Assembly (NCBI RefSeq): GCF_041929205.1
Contig: NZ_JBHFNT010000071.1
Length of the DNA: 64,000 nucleotides
Direction: 5' to 3' (one strand)
Source of the DNA: Floridanema evergladense
GTDB taxonomy: Bacteria > Cyanobacteriota > Cyanobacteriia > Cyanobacteriales > Aerosakkonemataceae
A model generated the notes under the pieces. That model saw nothing but the letters and a program-made list of their open reading frames with translations. It was not told where the DNA came from and made no database searches. A program made the translations under genes and the position numbers. Each line of letters starts with the position of its first letter. Position 1 is the first letter of the stretch. Below, piece after piece: positions 51,144 through 61,185 of this stretch.

Positions 51144-53294
51144 TCAACTCTTTACAATCGGGCCAAAATCTGCCAATACTCGCGCATGATTTCGTAATAA
51201 TCCTAAGAGGTTTAACCGATTGCGACGAATCTCCATATTTTCATCCATTACTAACACACTTTCCGGCCCATCAAAAAATGTGCTAACTGTGGGTGCAATG
51301 TTACTTAAAGCATCTACCAATTGTTGATAATTGCGTTGTGCTTGGGATGCTTTGGTTTGGGGAACTAGTTGGACGATCGCATCATAAAACGCCTGTTCTG
51401 ATGTCTTTTGGAATAACTCAGAATTTACCACAGATGTAGGTTCTAATTCTTGTTTATTTAACTCTCCTTGTGCTGCTAAACGAGTGGAACGGTTGACAGT
51501 TTCGTAAATTTCATCTAACTTACCATTTTGGCGAATTCGTTGTAAGAAATCAGCCCGATTTCTCACATCTAATAAATCTTGCAAGGCGCGTTCTGTGTAT
51601 TCTGGATCATTTTCTCCCAAAACTGCATTCACTAAATCGTAATCAATTCCTCTTTCTTCTTGTAACAGAGTGCGAATCCGTTGAATGAAGAATTCTTGCA
51701 ATTGAGATAACAATTCAACCGAGTTAGTTTTGGGGAATTTTGCTGCAAAATCCGTTACATTTTGCTCAATTAATTGTTGTAAATTAATCGGTAATTCTGC
51801 CGCCCAAGTAATGTTAACGATCGCATTTGCTGCCCGTCGTAAGGCAAAGGGATCGGAAGAACCAGTGGGTAACATTCCTAAGCCGAAAATTCCGATTAGG
51901 GTGTCTAGGCGATCGCTAATTCCCACCACTTGACCTGTCACAGTTTCCGGCAATTTATCCCCAGCACCACGAGGTAAATAATGCTCAAAAATACCCGTTG
52001 CAACTGCTTCTGTTTCTCCACTCGCAGCAGCATATTTTTGTCCCATTACTCCTTGTAATTCTGGGAATTCTCCCACCATTTGTGTTACTAAATCTGCTTT
52101 ACACAACAAAGCCGATCGCTGAATATTTTGGCTATCTTCTGAGTTTAATTGCAATTGTTCCGAAATTTGTCCAGCTATCTTTTGAATCCGAGTAACTTTT
52201 TCCCGCACCGAACCCAAATCTTCTTGAAATGTAACTTTTTCTAATTGCGGCAGATAGCTTTCTAAAGGTTTTGTCAAATCAACTTTATAAAAATATTGCC
52301 CATCAGCTAACCTCGCTCGAATTACCCTTTCATTTCCCCTAGCAATGATGTCTGCTTTCGCTGGATCGCCGTTAGAAATAGTGATGAAATGAGGCAATAA
52401 TTCTCGATATTCGGCAGTTTTAAAAATTGGAAAATAACGCTGTTGAGTTACCATTACCGTTGTAATAACTTCAGTTGGTAAACTTAAAAAATCTGCATCA
52501 AAATTTCCGACAACCGTTGTGGGGAATTCTACCAAATCAACAACTTCTGCTAACAAATCAGGGTAGATTTCAGCAACACCATTTTGTTGATTTCCTGCTG
52601 CTTGAATTTGTTCGTTGATTTTAATTTGTCGTTGTTCGGGACTAACTAGAACAAAAGCAGATTCTAAAGATTTCACGTAATCTGTAGCTTGAGGAATTGA
52701 TATAGGTTCGGGATGTAAAACGCGATGTCCTTGGGAGGTGCGATCGCTCTTTACCACCTCCGAACCATTCACAATTTCGATCGGTAAAACCGCATCATCT
52801 AACAACGTAACTAACCAACGAATCGGGCGAGAAAATTTCAGATCGCCATCTCCCCAACGCATTAACCGCTTACCTTCCAACTTAGAAATCCATTGCGGAA
52901 TTAACTGAGTTAAAATCTCCGCTGTCGAACGTCCGGGAATGGTTTTTTGCACAAAAATAAAATCGCCTTTGTCCGTCGGACGAACTTCCAAAGCATCTAA
53001 TTCTACACCTTGTTTCTTAGCAAAACCTTCTGCTGCTTTCGTTGGTTTGCCATCCTTAAAACCTGTTGCTGCTGGTGGCCCTTTTACCTCTTCCACTCGA
53101 TCGGCTTGCTGAGTAGGTAAACCTTGAATCAAAACAGCGAGACGGCGTGGAGTCCCGTAAATGTCAATTTTCTCAGTGTTTAAAAATTGTTCCGCCAGAG
53201 TGTTGGGAATGATGGTTTGCCATTGCTGGATGGCGCTAGAGACAAAGCTGGCAGGTAATTCTTCTGTACCGACTTCTAATAGGAAACTAGACAT
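51144..53294 (-). CDS. glyS: Glycyl-tRNA synthetase beta subunit
   Basis: A 716-residue beta chain of the heterotetrameric bacterial glycyl-tRNA synthetase, involved in tRNA binding. Typical start FLLEVGTEELPASFV, ADRVEEVKGPP and the central HFITISNGD, RVIRARLADGQYFY and GDKLPETVTGQVVGISDRLDTL regions; the C-terminal part carries the anticodon-binding helical domain. The alpha subunit gene (glyQ) is not in this window. Confidence 0.96.
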   Translation of the reverse strand: MSSFLLEVGTEELPASFVSSAIQQWQTIIPNTLAEQFLNTEKIDIYGTPRRLAVLIQGLPTQQADRVEEVKGPPAATGFKDGKPTKAAEGFAKKQGVELDALEVRPTDKGDFIFVQKTIPGRSTAEILTQLIPQWISKLEGKRLMRWGDGDLKFSRPIRWLVTLLDDAVLPIEIVNGSEVVKSDRTSQGHRVLHPEPISIPQATDYVKSLESAFVLVSPEQRQIKINEQIQAAGNQQNGVAEIYPDLLAEVVDLVEFPTTVVGNFDADFLSLPTEVITTVMVTQQRYFPIFKTAEYRELLPHFITISNGDPAKADIIARGNERVIRARLADGQYFYKVDLTKPLESYLPQLEKVTFQEDLGSVREKVTRIQKIAGQISEQLQLNSEDSQNIQRSALLCKADLVTQMVGEFPELQGVMGQKYAAASGETEAVATGIFEHYLPRGAGDKLPETVTGQVVGISDRLDTLIGIFGLGMLPTGSSDPFALRRAANAIVNITWAAELPINLQQLIEQNVTDFAAKFPKTNSVELLSQLQEFFIQRIRTLLQEERGIDYDLVNAVLGENDPEYTERALQDLLDVRNRADFLQRIRQNGKLDEIYETVNRSTRLAAQGELNKQELEPTSVVNSELFQKTSEQAFYDAIVQLVPQTKASQAQRNYQQLVDALSNIAPTVSTFFDGPESVLVMDENMEIRRNRLNLLGLLRNHARVLADFGPIVKS

Positions 53295-53407
53295 AGACTG
53301 AAATGTTAGTAGAGTAGCTAAAACAGTCTATCGTGATTTGATGCTCAAAAGGTTGTTGTAGAGACGATTTAGGAAAAGTCTCTACAATTTTAATTTAGCA
53401 ATTGATT

Positions 53408-54745
53408 TCAGGGTGCGATCGCTTGTTTTCCAGTCAAATTCGCTTGATACTCAATTACATCCCTGGTTGCTTTGTAAGCTTCACTAAGAGTCCGAAAAGA
53501 TTCTTGGGAGATTTTTTCGTCAATCAAATCTGTAGCAGCTTGAGCAAATACTTTATCCAGTTCTTCTAGAGCAACTTTTGCTGCTAATTGTTTTCCTTGC
53601 ACTGATTTCATCAACTGAATAAAACTAGCAATATGGCGATCGGCTTCATCTTTGCGTCGTCGTTCCAACCATGATTTTAGTTCCCAAAACCAAGAACCAA
53701 GTAACAAAATTACAGTTAAAATTAATGCTAAATAATCGGCGTTTTCTTGAATAAAAGAAGGACGATCGCGATCGAAATAGGCGATCGCGCCGGGATGAAT
53801 TGGAATCCCCGTTCCCCCTGTAGTAGTCGGACGAGTAATACTAGCAACTAAAGGTCTTACATCAGCAAATTCATCAGGAATACTATCAGCAACTTCTTGA
53901 CGATTACTATCCAAAATTTCAGTAATTTCTTGCACAATCCGATCGTCAACTTTTTCACTAGCTAACAAAGTTCGTCGTACAGCAACTGAGGGCAAATCTG
54001 CTTCCGGTATTGGAGGATTGCTCCCCTGATATGCACCTTTGGGAATATCCATAGCTTCAAATGCTGGATACTTAATTCGCAAAGCAGCAGCCTGATCTAA
54101 AGGCAACAATCTGGCATTATATTTTTGCACTAAATCAACAATATTCCGGTTGCCTAATGCCCGCACTCGAAAGAAAGCATCGGCTTGATTTTGTCGAAAA
54201 GCTAGATCGGATTCTAAACTGTTATTTCCCACAAAAATAAAGTCTTTTTCTTGTAGTCCATAATGAGCAGCAATTCGCAGAAAAGAAATATATTGCCCAC
54301 CCCTTCGCCACAAAGCAATTCGCTTTCCTTTAAGGTCAGTAAATTGTTGAATTGGAGAATTTGCCTTAACTGCTAATTGGAAGATATCTGGATACAAAAA
54401 AACCACAACGCGAGCCGATCGTCCAGCCGAAATATCCGCTTGAGCAGTAGCTAATTGTGCCTCTCCTTTCTCCAATTTTTCCAAATTTTCCTCTGTTCCT
54501 TTCGTTTCCACAACATCAATTTGGATCTGAGAATTTTTAGCTTCTACAACTTTTTCAATGGCTTTACTCAGAATGTAACTTTCACCATCTTTGCTACCAG
54601 CTACTAAAGTTAATTTGTGGGTTTTCAAGTTATTCACCACAAAAAACCAAATCAAAGTAGCAGTTAAGCCAATACTTAAACATCCTAAGCCAATATAAGT
54701 TAGCTTGGTTGCAGATATAAAATTGCTGCCAAAAATTTTCTGCAT
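53408..54745 (-). CDS. TAXI-family (TRAP-type) solute-binding protein with two membrane anchors
   Basis: A 445-residue protein. Residues about 15-37 form a first membrane helix; about 40-315 form a TAXI-type periplasmic binding domain (LTLVAGSKDGESYILSKAI; LKGKRIALWRRGGQYISFLRI); a second helix (about 340-357) precedes a cytoplasmic charged helical tail (about 360-445). No TRAP permease genes are adjacent. The cytoplasmic tail and double anchoring suggest a sensor or an ABC/TRAP-independent receptor role rather than simple transport. Confidence 0.8.
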   Translation of the reverse strand: MQKIFGSNFISATKLTYIGLGCLSIGLTATLIWFFVVNNLKTHKLTLVAGSKDGESYILSKAIEKVVEAKNSQIQIDVVETKGTEENLEKLEKGEAQLATAQADISAGRSARVVVFLYPDIFQLAVKANSPIQQFTDLKGKRIALWRRGGQYISFLRIAAHYGLQEKDFIFVGNNSLESDLAFRQNQADAFFRVRALGNRNIVDLVQKYNARLLPLDQAAALRIKYPAFEAMDIPKGAYQGSNPPIPEADLPSVAVRRTLLASEKVDDRIVQEITEILDSNRQEVADSIPDEFADVRPLVASITRPTTTGGTGIPIHPGAIAYFDRDRPSFIQENADYLALILTVILLLGSWFWELKSWLERRRKDEADRHIASFIQLMKSVQGKQLAAKVALEELDKVFAQAATDLIDEKISQESFRTLSEAYKATRDVIEYQANLTGKQAIAP

Positions 54746-54908
54746 ATAATAGTACCTTTCTTTGTTTCAAAATCTGCCAAAGACAGCTAATAAGTATAAT
54801 TTTATCCTTTAGGGTCGTGTTTGTCCGATCGGATCGCAACTCCATTCCTGACAGCAGTTAAACAGAGCCGTATATCTAAGCAGAAGTTAGGCAAATAAGG
54901 CAACATTT

Positions 54909-56108
54909 ATGGCTAATTGGTTACATAGCACCTGGCTCTGGATGGGGGTAAATGTTTGGAATAGTTGGCGCAAAAATTTTCCACATATAGAGCCTGATTT
55001 ATATGGAATTAATCTAAATGGAGCCAATCTCAAAGGAGTCAACTTCAGCGGTGCTAATCTTGGCCCTGCTGGGCTGTTTAGCGCCGATTTACAAGGAGCA
55101 GATTTAACTGGAGCATACTTAAATGGAGCCTGTTTAAATCGAGCCAATTTGAGTGAAGTCAAGTTATCCGGGGCATTATTACGTGCCGCAGACCTCACCA
55201 GAGCAAACCTTACAGGCGCAAACCTCTCCGGGGCATATCTCAACAGAGCAGACCTTTCCACTGCCTTGCTCAGGGTGGCGAACTTGGCGAAAGCTGACTT
55301 GACAGGGGCATTTTTGCGTGGCGCATACCTCACAGGCGCAAATCTTCGAGGTGCCTATCTTAGCAGAGCCGACTTTACGGGTGCTTATATGCGAGCCGCT
55401 AACTTGAGCGAAGCTGATTTAACTGCTGCTTCTTTTAGTGAAGCCGATTTCACTGCTGCTTTTTTAATTAGAACTCAAGCACTTTATACCAATTTTAATA
55501 AAGCCAAATTTACGGGAGCTTGCATTCAAGATTGGAATATTAACAGCGCTACTCAATTAGATGATATTGTTTGCGATCATATTTATTTACAATATCATCA
55601 ACAAGAACGTCGTCCAGTTACCGGAGAGTTTGCACCGGGAGAATTTAGTAAGTTATTTCAAAAAGTTTTTGCTACTGTTGATTTAATTTTTTTGCATGGG
55701 ATTGAATGGCAAGCGTTTTCACTTGCTTTGGAAAAATTTAATACAGAAATGTCAGGTTATGAAATATCAATTCAAGCAATTGAACAAAGGTTAGATGGTG
55801 CTTTTGTGATTAGGTTTAAAGTTCCTTGTGAGACAAATAAAGCCAAGATTGAAAAAGTTTTAAAGTTACAATATGAGCTAGCATTACGAGATATTGATTC
55901 AAAATACGGCGAACAATTACAGAGTCAATCTGATGATATTGTCAATCATCGCCAACAAGGTGCTAATTTAATGGAAATTGCTAAGACTATGGCTAATAGA
56001 CCGATCGATCTAAAAAGCCTAACAAATTCGGAAAATTTCCCTGTTTCTGAATCTGATTTAGAAGATGAAAATCGGGCTAATCATGCTCAGGATTTTAACT
56101 TTAATTAG
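54909..56108 (+). CDS. Pentapeptide-repeat protein with conserved C-terminal domain
   Basis: A 399-residue protein. Residues about 35-195 consist of A(D/N)LxX pentapeptide repeats that form a right-handed quadrilateral beta-helix. Residues about 200-345 form an alpha/beta domain (GEFSKLFQKVFATVDLIFLHG, ALEKFNTEM) often found after such repeats in cyanobacteria, with an acidic tail. Function unknown; some pentapeptide proteins mimic DNA, but nothing here points to that. Confidence 0.85.
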   Translation: MANWLHSTWLWMGVNVWNSWRKNFPHIEPDLYGINLNGANLKGVNFSGANLGPAGLFSADLQGADLTGAYLNGACLNRANLSEVKLSGALLRAADLTRANLTGANLSGAYLNRADLSTALLRVANLAKADLTGAFLRGAYLTGANLRGAYLSRADFTGAYMRAANLSEADLTAASFSEADFTAAFLIRTQALYTNFNKAKFTGACIQDWNINSATQLDDIVCDHIYLQYHQQERRPVTGEFAPGEFSKLFQKVFATVDLIFLHGIEWQAFSLALEKFNTEMSGYEISIQAIEQRLDGAFVIRFKVPCETNKAKIEKVLKLQYELALRDIDSKYGEQLQSQSDDIVNHRQQGANLMEIAKTMANRPIDLKSLTNSENFPVSESDLEDENRANHAQDFNFN

Positions 56109-56207
56109 TGGGACTGGGGAAGTTTTAAGTTTTGAGCTAGGAACGAGTTTGGAGAGTTTTAAGTTTTAAATTCTCCCCTGTTCCTCTGCTTCCCAATCCC
56201 CAGTTCT

Positions 56208-57095
56208 CTATTTAGTGACTTCTAAATAAATGTGTTCTAAGCTAATTGGTTGACGGGAAATTGAAGCGAGAGAAATTCCATCGAAAGCAGCAATTATTTC
56301 CTTTAATTCTAAAGTTTGTGGCAGCCAAAATGCTAATTCATTGCCATAGCGTCGATGAGTAAAACCTAATTCTGTGGCGCGGGCGATCGCTCTTTCTTCA
56401 TCCTCAGTTTGGATCGTGACAACCTCCTTTGCCGAAATCAGTTTTTGCAACTCTGACAAAGTTCCTTCCGCCAAAATTTGCCCATTTTTCAAAATCCCAA
56501 TTCTTTGACAAAGACGTTCTGCTTCATCGAGTAAATGTGTGGTTAACAAAATAGTAATTCCCTGATTTCTCAAATGGCGAATTAACTCCCAAATTTCGTA
56601 ACGTGCTTCAATATCTAAACCAGTTGTCGGTTCATCTAAAATTAGTAACTTTGGCTGATGTACTAACGCTACTGCAATATTTAAACGCCGTTTCATGCCA
56701 CCGCTGAGAGTTTCTACGGGGCTGTTGGCGCGATCGATCAAATTAACAGCTGCTAAACAATTATCAACTTGTAACTGGCGCACTTTTCGCCCCAAACCAT
56801 AAATTTGAGCAAAAAAATTCAAGTTCTCTTTACAAGTCAATGTTTTATAAAGTAAATTTTCTTGAGGTGCTACACCAATGATTGATTTAGTTTTCTCCGA
56901 AACAGGTTGCTCGTTAATTTCAATTCTGCCACTATCTGCCTTGAGCAAATTACATATAATATTAATCGTCGTCGTCTTACCTGCACCATTTGGCCCCAGC
57001 AAACCGTAAATTTCGCCAAAATTAATTTGTAAATTTAAATTTTGCAAAACTTGACGCTTTCCGTAAGACTTATTGATATTTTCAATTAACAGCAT
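56208..57095 (-). CDS. ABC exporter ATP-binding protein
   Basis: A 295-residue ATPase of the DrrA/CcmA-type exporter group. Walker A GPNGAGKTT, signature LSGGMKRRLNIAVAL, Walker B LLILDEPTTGLD and the H-loop TTHLLDEAERL are present, followed by a C-terminal domain of about 75 residues. GGAGG precedes the start. It is transcribed after the permease gene at 57226-58035 and probably forms an exporter with it. Confidence 0.9.
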   Translation of the reverse strand: MLLIENINKSYGKRQVLQNLNLQINFGEIYGLLGPNGAGKTTTINIICNLLKADSGRIEINEQPVSEKTKSIIGVAPQENLLYKTLTCKENLNFFAQIYGLGRKVRQLQVDNCLAAVNLIDRANSPVETLSGGMKRRLNIAVALVHQPKLLILDEPTTGLDIEARYEIWELIRHLRNQGITILLTTHLLDEAERLCQRIGILKNGQILAEGTLSELQKLISAKEVVTIQTEDEERAIARATELGFTHRRYGNELAFWLPQTLELKEIIAAFDGISLASISRQPISLEHIYLEVTK

Positions 57096-57159
57096 GATCC
57101 TCCTCGATCGAAACTAACAAATTCCTGACGCAAATCAAAAAATCTCAATAAAAATATCT

Positions 57160-57190
57160 GCGTTTATCTGCTTTCATCTGCGTTCTAAAA
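57160..57190 (-). repeat. ATCTGCGTTT decamer repeats between the exporter genes
   Basis: Three imperfect units of the same family as 30488-30595 and 60045-60090, situated between the ABC ATPase and permease genes. Confidence 0.7.
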
Positions 57191-57225
57191 TCAACTAATT
57201 CGCATTTAGAAAAAACTACAATAAC

Positions 57226-58035
57226 TTATAATCTTCTCTCTACACTCAACATCCGCCGATAAGACAGCCAACCTGCGCCAATCATCGCAACAGCAAACAC
57301 CAACAAAAACCAAAAATTAGAGGCAATTTCTGTAAATCCATTGCCATTAGCAGATACAATAAGCAGTGCTTGAGTCATGTGATAAATTGGATTAAATTTA
57401 GCCAAGTTTAGCAGAAATTTCGGAAAAACAAAACTGGGAATAAATGCACCTCCTAAAATTAATAAAGGTACACCAAAAGTTGCTACTAAAGCATTAATAT
57501 CATCAGCACGACGAGCCAATTGTGTACCGAGAATAAATCCAACACCAACATAAGAGATAATACTGAGTAGAATAATCATTCCTCCCAAAAGGAGAGAGCC
57601 GTGAAATTTAGCATTCCAGAAAGAGGCGATCGCATACACCAACAAAGTTTGACCAACGCCTATGCAACAGTGAGCGCCGAAAATGCCCAGAAAATAAGAA
57701 GTTCCACTCAAAGGAGAGATAAACAAGCGCTTGAGCGTTTGCTGCTCTCGTTCCGCTACTACCGTAGTGACAGTACCTCCCAAGCAGCTAAAAAACAGCG
57801 CCGCGCCTACCAAAGTAGTCGGTGCGGCATTTTCAAAAGCCAAAGTAGTCGGTGTAGCATTTTCAAAAGCCAAAGCCATTGACTGTTGAGCGCGTTCTGC
57901 AAAAATAAATCCGTTGAGTAAAAGCAGCGCAATGGGAAAGACAGTCCAAAAAATCAGGCTACGTCGCCGTCGGCATAATTCAATTAAAATTCGCTGAGTT
58001 ACAGCCAGCGTTTCTCGCCAATATTTCATCATCAT
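57226..58035 (-). CDS. ABC-2 type exporter permease
   Basis: About 269 residues with six predicted helices and the ABC-2 signature ALLILGGAFIPSFVFP. Within the N-terminal half a 30-base unit is duplicated in tandem (57811-57870), giving the paired segments LAFENATPTT and LAFENAAPTT. Met at 58035 is preferred over a TTG at 58050. It is divergent from the carotenoid gene whose start lies 24 bases away, so the two share a promoter region. Confidence 0.88.
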   Translation of the reverse strand: MMMKYWRETLAVTQRILIELCRRRRSLIFWTVFPIALLLLNGFIFAERAQQSMALAFENATPTTLAFENAAPTTLVGAALFFSCLGGTVTTVVAEREQQTLKRLFISPLSGTSYFLGIFGAHCCIGVGQTLLVYAIASFWNAKFHGSLLLGGMIILLSIISYVGVGFILGTQLARRADDINALVATFGVPLLILGGAFIPSFVFPKFLLNLAKFNPIYHMTQALLIVSANGNGFTEIASNFWFLLVFAVAMIGAGWLSYRRMLSVERRL

Positions 58036-58058
58036 GTGAGGAGTTAGCAAAGTAGTTC

Positions 58059-60008
58059 ATGAATCAATTATCACGATACGCTCAATTGCCGACAATTTCA
58101 CGACGTACTTTCTTAAAAATGTTCGGTGTCGGTGCGGTTGGTGGTGTAGTAGGGTATTCCCGTTTTTCTAAGCCACAGCCAACGATTTTTCAACAGGATA
58201 CCCTCGATTTACCCCGTTGGACAAATCAACCAATTAGCGTCACCGTAGTAGGTGGAGGTTTAGCTGGATTAGCTTGTGCTTATGAATTAAGTCAACGAGG
58301 TTTTCAAGTTACGCTATTAGAAAAATCGCCGCAATTAGGAGGAAAAATTGCTAGTTGGCCCATTCAAGTTGGCGAAGAAACTTTTATGATGGAGCATGGG
58401 TTTCACGGCTTTTTCCCCCAATATTATAACCTAAAAAGTTTAGTCAAAGAACTGCAAATAACTGACAATTTTCTCGATTTAAAGTTCTACTCAGTTGTTT
58501 ATCGAGATGATAAGTACCAGCCAGAAGTATTTCGTCCCAGTCATTCTGCTTTCCCTTGGAATATTGTAGATTTAGCTGTTGCTTCTCCTAACCGTTTGCG
58601 CTGGGGAATTAACTTAACAAAATGGGAACATTGGCAAGTTTTTCGCGCCATTACTGGATTTCAAACTGAGAAAACTTTTCAACGTCTTGATAATATTTCA
58701 GTGACGGAATGGGTAGAAAAAGAATTTCCCCAAGGTTTGTATGATTTATACTTTCTTCCCTTTGCTAAGTCTAGTTTAAATGCTCCTGACGAGATGAGTG
58801 TTGGCGAGTTAATGCAATTTTTCCATTTTTACTTTTTTGGCAATCCTGAAGGTTTAGCTTTTAATGGTACTAAACAGGATATGGGAACTAGTTTAGTGCA
58901 ACCGATCGCGCAAGCAATTCAAAGTAAAAATGGCAAAATTATCACGGATGCAACCGTTAAGGAAATTAACGCATCTTCTGGCAAAATTGATTCTTTAACT
59001 TATTATCAAGGTAACAATAATAACGACGTTCCTTTTTGGGTAAGTCGCAATCAATACATTGCCGATCGCCAAGTAGAATATTTTGGTGCAGGTGATGAAG
59101 TTTTTGCCGTACAAAATAATAGCAATGAGGCGATTTCCTTAACTTGTACTCACCAAGGTTGTACCGTACAAAGACAACAAAATGGTGAATTCCACTGTCC
59201 TTGTCACGGTGCAGCTTTTGATAAAAATGGTAAAGTGATTAAAGGCCCTGCTCAAAGAGATTTGGCAAAGTATAGAGTTGTCGATCGCCAATCCAATCAA
59301 CTCCAACTAATCGCCACCAAAAACAACTCCAACTTAACCACATCAACCAACACAATTAAAACAGATTACTATGTTTTTGCCACCGATGTTCCCGGAGTGC
59401 GTCAATTATTTACCCGCATTAATGGCGATGTTAACGAGAAAGTAAAAACCCAAATTGAAAAACTACCAGTAGCAGATCCCTTTGCGGTTTGTCGTTTCTG
59501 GTTCGATCGCGATTTTCAGTGGGAACAAAGTTGGTTTACCTCTCTATCCGGCTATCGCTTAACTGATAGTATCACCCTTTATCATCGCATTCAAGACCAA
59601 TTCATTGAATGGGCGAAAAAAACCGGAGGAAGCGTAGTCGAATTACACGCATATTGCTACAAAGAAAAAGAGTTTCCCACTCAAGAAGCATTACTCACAA
59701 CATTTGAACAAGAACTATACGAAATAGTCCCCGAACTTCAGCAAGCAAACATTCTGCATCGAGAATTAGTGAATCAAAAGAACTTTTCCGGTTATCCACC
59801 GAATAGTTATGGCGATCGTCCCCAAACAACCACCGAAATAACTAACCTTTTATTCGCCGGAGATTGGGTAAAAATGCCCTTCCCCTGTGGTTTAATGGAA
59901 AGAGCAATTAGTAGCGGATTACTAGCAGCAAACGAAATTTTGCACCGCCAAGGATTGCAAAGACGCACCTTATTTACTGTCAACCCAGAAGGGTTACTAA
60001 AAATTTAA
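58059..60008 (+). CDS. cruE: FAD-dependent carotenoid desaturase with inserted Rieske domain, CruE/CrtU-like
   Basis: A 649-residue protein. A Tat-type leader SRRTFLKMF (about residues 14-22), a FAD Rossmann motif VVGGGLAGLACAYEL (about 64-78) and the GGKIASW / EHGFHGFFPQYYN segments place it in the carotene desaturase-like amine oxidase family. A Rieske [2Fe-2S] insert is present with C363-T-H365 and C380-P-C382-H383, plus the disulfide-type C368 and C382, as in cytochrome b6f Rieske proteins. The pattern fits the beta-carotene desaturase/methyltransferase CruE (or CrtU) of synechoxanthin/isorenieratene synthesis; a Rieske oxygenase follows, as expected. The symbol is a considered assignment, not proven. 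Confidence 0.7.
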   Translation: MNQLSRYAQLPTISRRTFLKMFGVGAVGGVVGYSRFSKPQPTIFQQDTLDLPRWTNQPISVTVVGGGLAGLACAYELSQRGFQVTLLEKSPQLGGKIASWPIQVGEETFMMEHGFHGFFPQYYNLKSLVKELQITDNFLDLKFYSVVYRDDKYQPEVFRPSHSAFPWNIVDLAVASPNRLRWGINLTKWEHWQVFRAITGFQTEKTFQRLDNISVTEWVEKEFPQGLYDLYFLPFAKSSLNAPDEMSVGELMQFFHFYFFGNPEGLAFNGTKQDMGTSLVQPIAQAIQSKNGKIITDATVKEINASSGKIDSLTYYQGNNNNDVPFWVSRNQYIADRQVEYFGAGDEVFAVQNNSNEAISLTCTHQGCTVQRQQNGEFHCPCHGAAFDKNGKVIKGPAQRDLAKYRVVDRQSNQLQLIATKNNSNLTTSTNTIKTDYYVFATDVPGVRQLFTRINGDVNEKVKTQIEKLPVADPFAVCRFWFDRDFQWEQSWFTSLSGYRLTDSITLYHRIQDQFIEWAKKTGGSVVELHAYCYKEKEFPTQEALLTTFEQELYEIVPELQQANILHRELVNQKNFSGYPPNSYGDRPQTTTEITNLLFAGDWVKMPFPCGLMERAISSGLLAANEILHRQGLQRRTLFTVNPEGLLKI

Positions 60009-60044
60009 AATTACCCGTCAGATGAACACAGTAAATATATAAAT

Positions 60045-60090
60045 ATTATCTGCGTTCATCTGCGTTTATCTGCATTCATCTGCGTTTAAA
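60045..60090 (+). repeat. ATCTGCGTTC decamer tandem repeats
   Basis: Four or five units between the CruE-like and Rieske oxygenase genes, in the non-coding 112-base spacer. Confidence 0.8.
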
Positions 60091-60120
60091 ATTTTAGCCT
60101 TTGAACAGGTTTATAAACTT

Positions 60121-61179
60121 ATGACTTCCCTATCTTCAATCAGCAATTCCCAAGACATTCGGAGGTTAGGAATTAATTTCAATCATTGGTATGTCGTCGC
60201 TCAAATTAGCGAATTAAAAAACCAACCTTTAGGCGTTACGTTGTGGAATCAACCAATAGTAATTTTTCGAGACAGCACAGGTAAAATTCACGCCTTAGAA
60301 GACAGATGTCCCCATCGCCAAGTTAAACTAAGTCATGGAAAAATTATCAACAATCAACTAGAATGTGCTTATCACGGTTGGCGGTTTAACGCTGCTGGCG
60401 AATGCTCCGAAGTACCCTATTTAGCAGCAAATCAAAAATTACCCAATTGTAAAATTCGCAACTATCCTGTCATTGAAAAAGATGGATTTATTTGGGTATT
60501 TCCCGGCGATGAAACCTTATCAAATTTAGCTTCACCCTTAGCATTATCAGAATGGGATCACCTTAATTATATTGTCAGTTATACAGGTTTTGATTGTCCA
60601 TCTCACTATTCATTTTTAATTGAAAATCTAATGGATATGTATCACGGACATTTGCACCAAGATTTACAAGCTTGGGCAAATCCTGTATTACAACATATTG
60701 ATGAAGATGATAACAAAGTTCATGCTCATTATGAAGCACAAAGCTATTACAAAATAAACAGAGAATGGGCAGTTTTACAGTTATTTATTTCCGCTTTACG
60801 ACAGTTGCATCCTGAACCTTTAGACGTGAGTTATATTTATCCTCATTGGGTAGCAACATTAGGAAATGATTTTAAAATTTGTTGTTTATTTTGTCCAGTA
60901 AGTGAAACAAAAACTCGCGCTTATTTAATCCATTTCACTTCCTTAAATGCCTTTGACAAATTGCATATATTACCTGTGTGGTTTCGCCGCTTTGTCAAAA
61001 ACATTTCCTTTAATGCAGCCAAAGGTTTACTTAATAACTTAGTGCGTCAAGATTTGGTGATGATTGAAGAAGAACAACAAGCTTACTTGCAACATCCCGA
61101 AAGGAAAAATTATGAATTAAACAAAGCCTTAGTAAGCGTACAAAAACTAATCAGAACCCAAATCGAAAAATCAATATAA
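60121..61179 (+). CDS. cruH: Rieske non-haem iron oxygenase, CruH-like
   Basis: A 352-residue Rieske oxygenase. The [2Fe-2S] site has CPHR (about residues 63-66) and CAYHGW (about 81-86). The catalytic iron motif is in ENLMDMYHGHLHQD (Asn, Asp and two His). The C-terminal half has the substrate-binding helices. Its place directly after a CruE-like desaturase suggests the carotenoid ring-methyl hydroxylase/oxidase CruH of synechoxanthin synthesis. It could also be another chlorophyllide or aromatic hydroxylase. Confidence 0.65.
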   Translation: MTSLSSISNSQDIRRLGINFNHWYVVAQISELKNQPLGVTLWNQPIVIFRDSTGKIHALEDRCPHRQVKLSHGKIINNQLECAYHGWRFNAAGECSEVPYLAANQKLPNCKIRNYPVIEKDGFIWVFPGDETLSNLASPLALSEWDHLNYIVSYTGFDCPSHYSFLIENLMDMYHGHLHQDLQAWANPVLQHIDEDDNKVHAHYEAQSYYKINREWAVLQLFISALRQLHPEPLDVSYIYPHWVATLGNDFKICCLFCPVSETKTRAYLIHFTSLNAFDKLHILPVWFRRFVKNISFNAAKGLLNNLVRQDLVMIEEEQQAYLQHPERKNYELNKALVSVQKLIRTQIEKSI

Positions 61180-61185
61180 ATGTAG

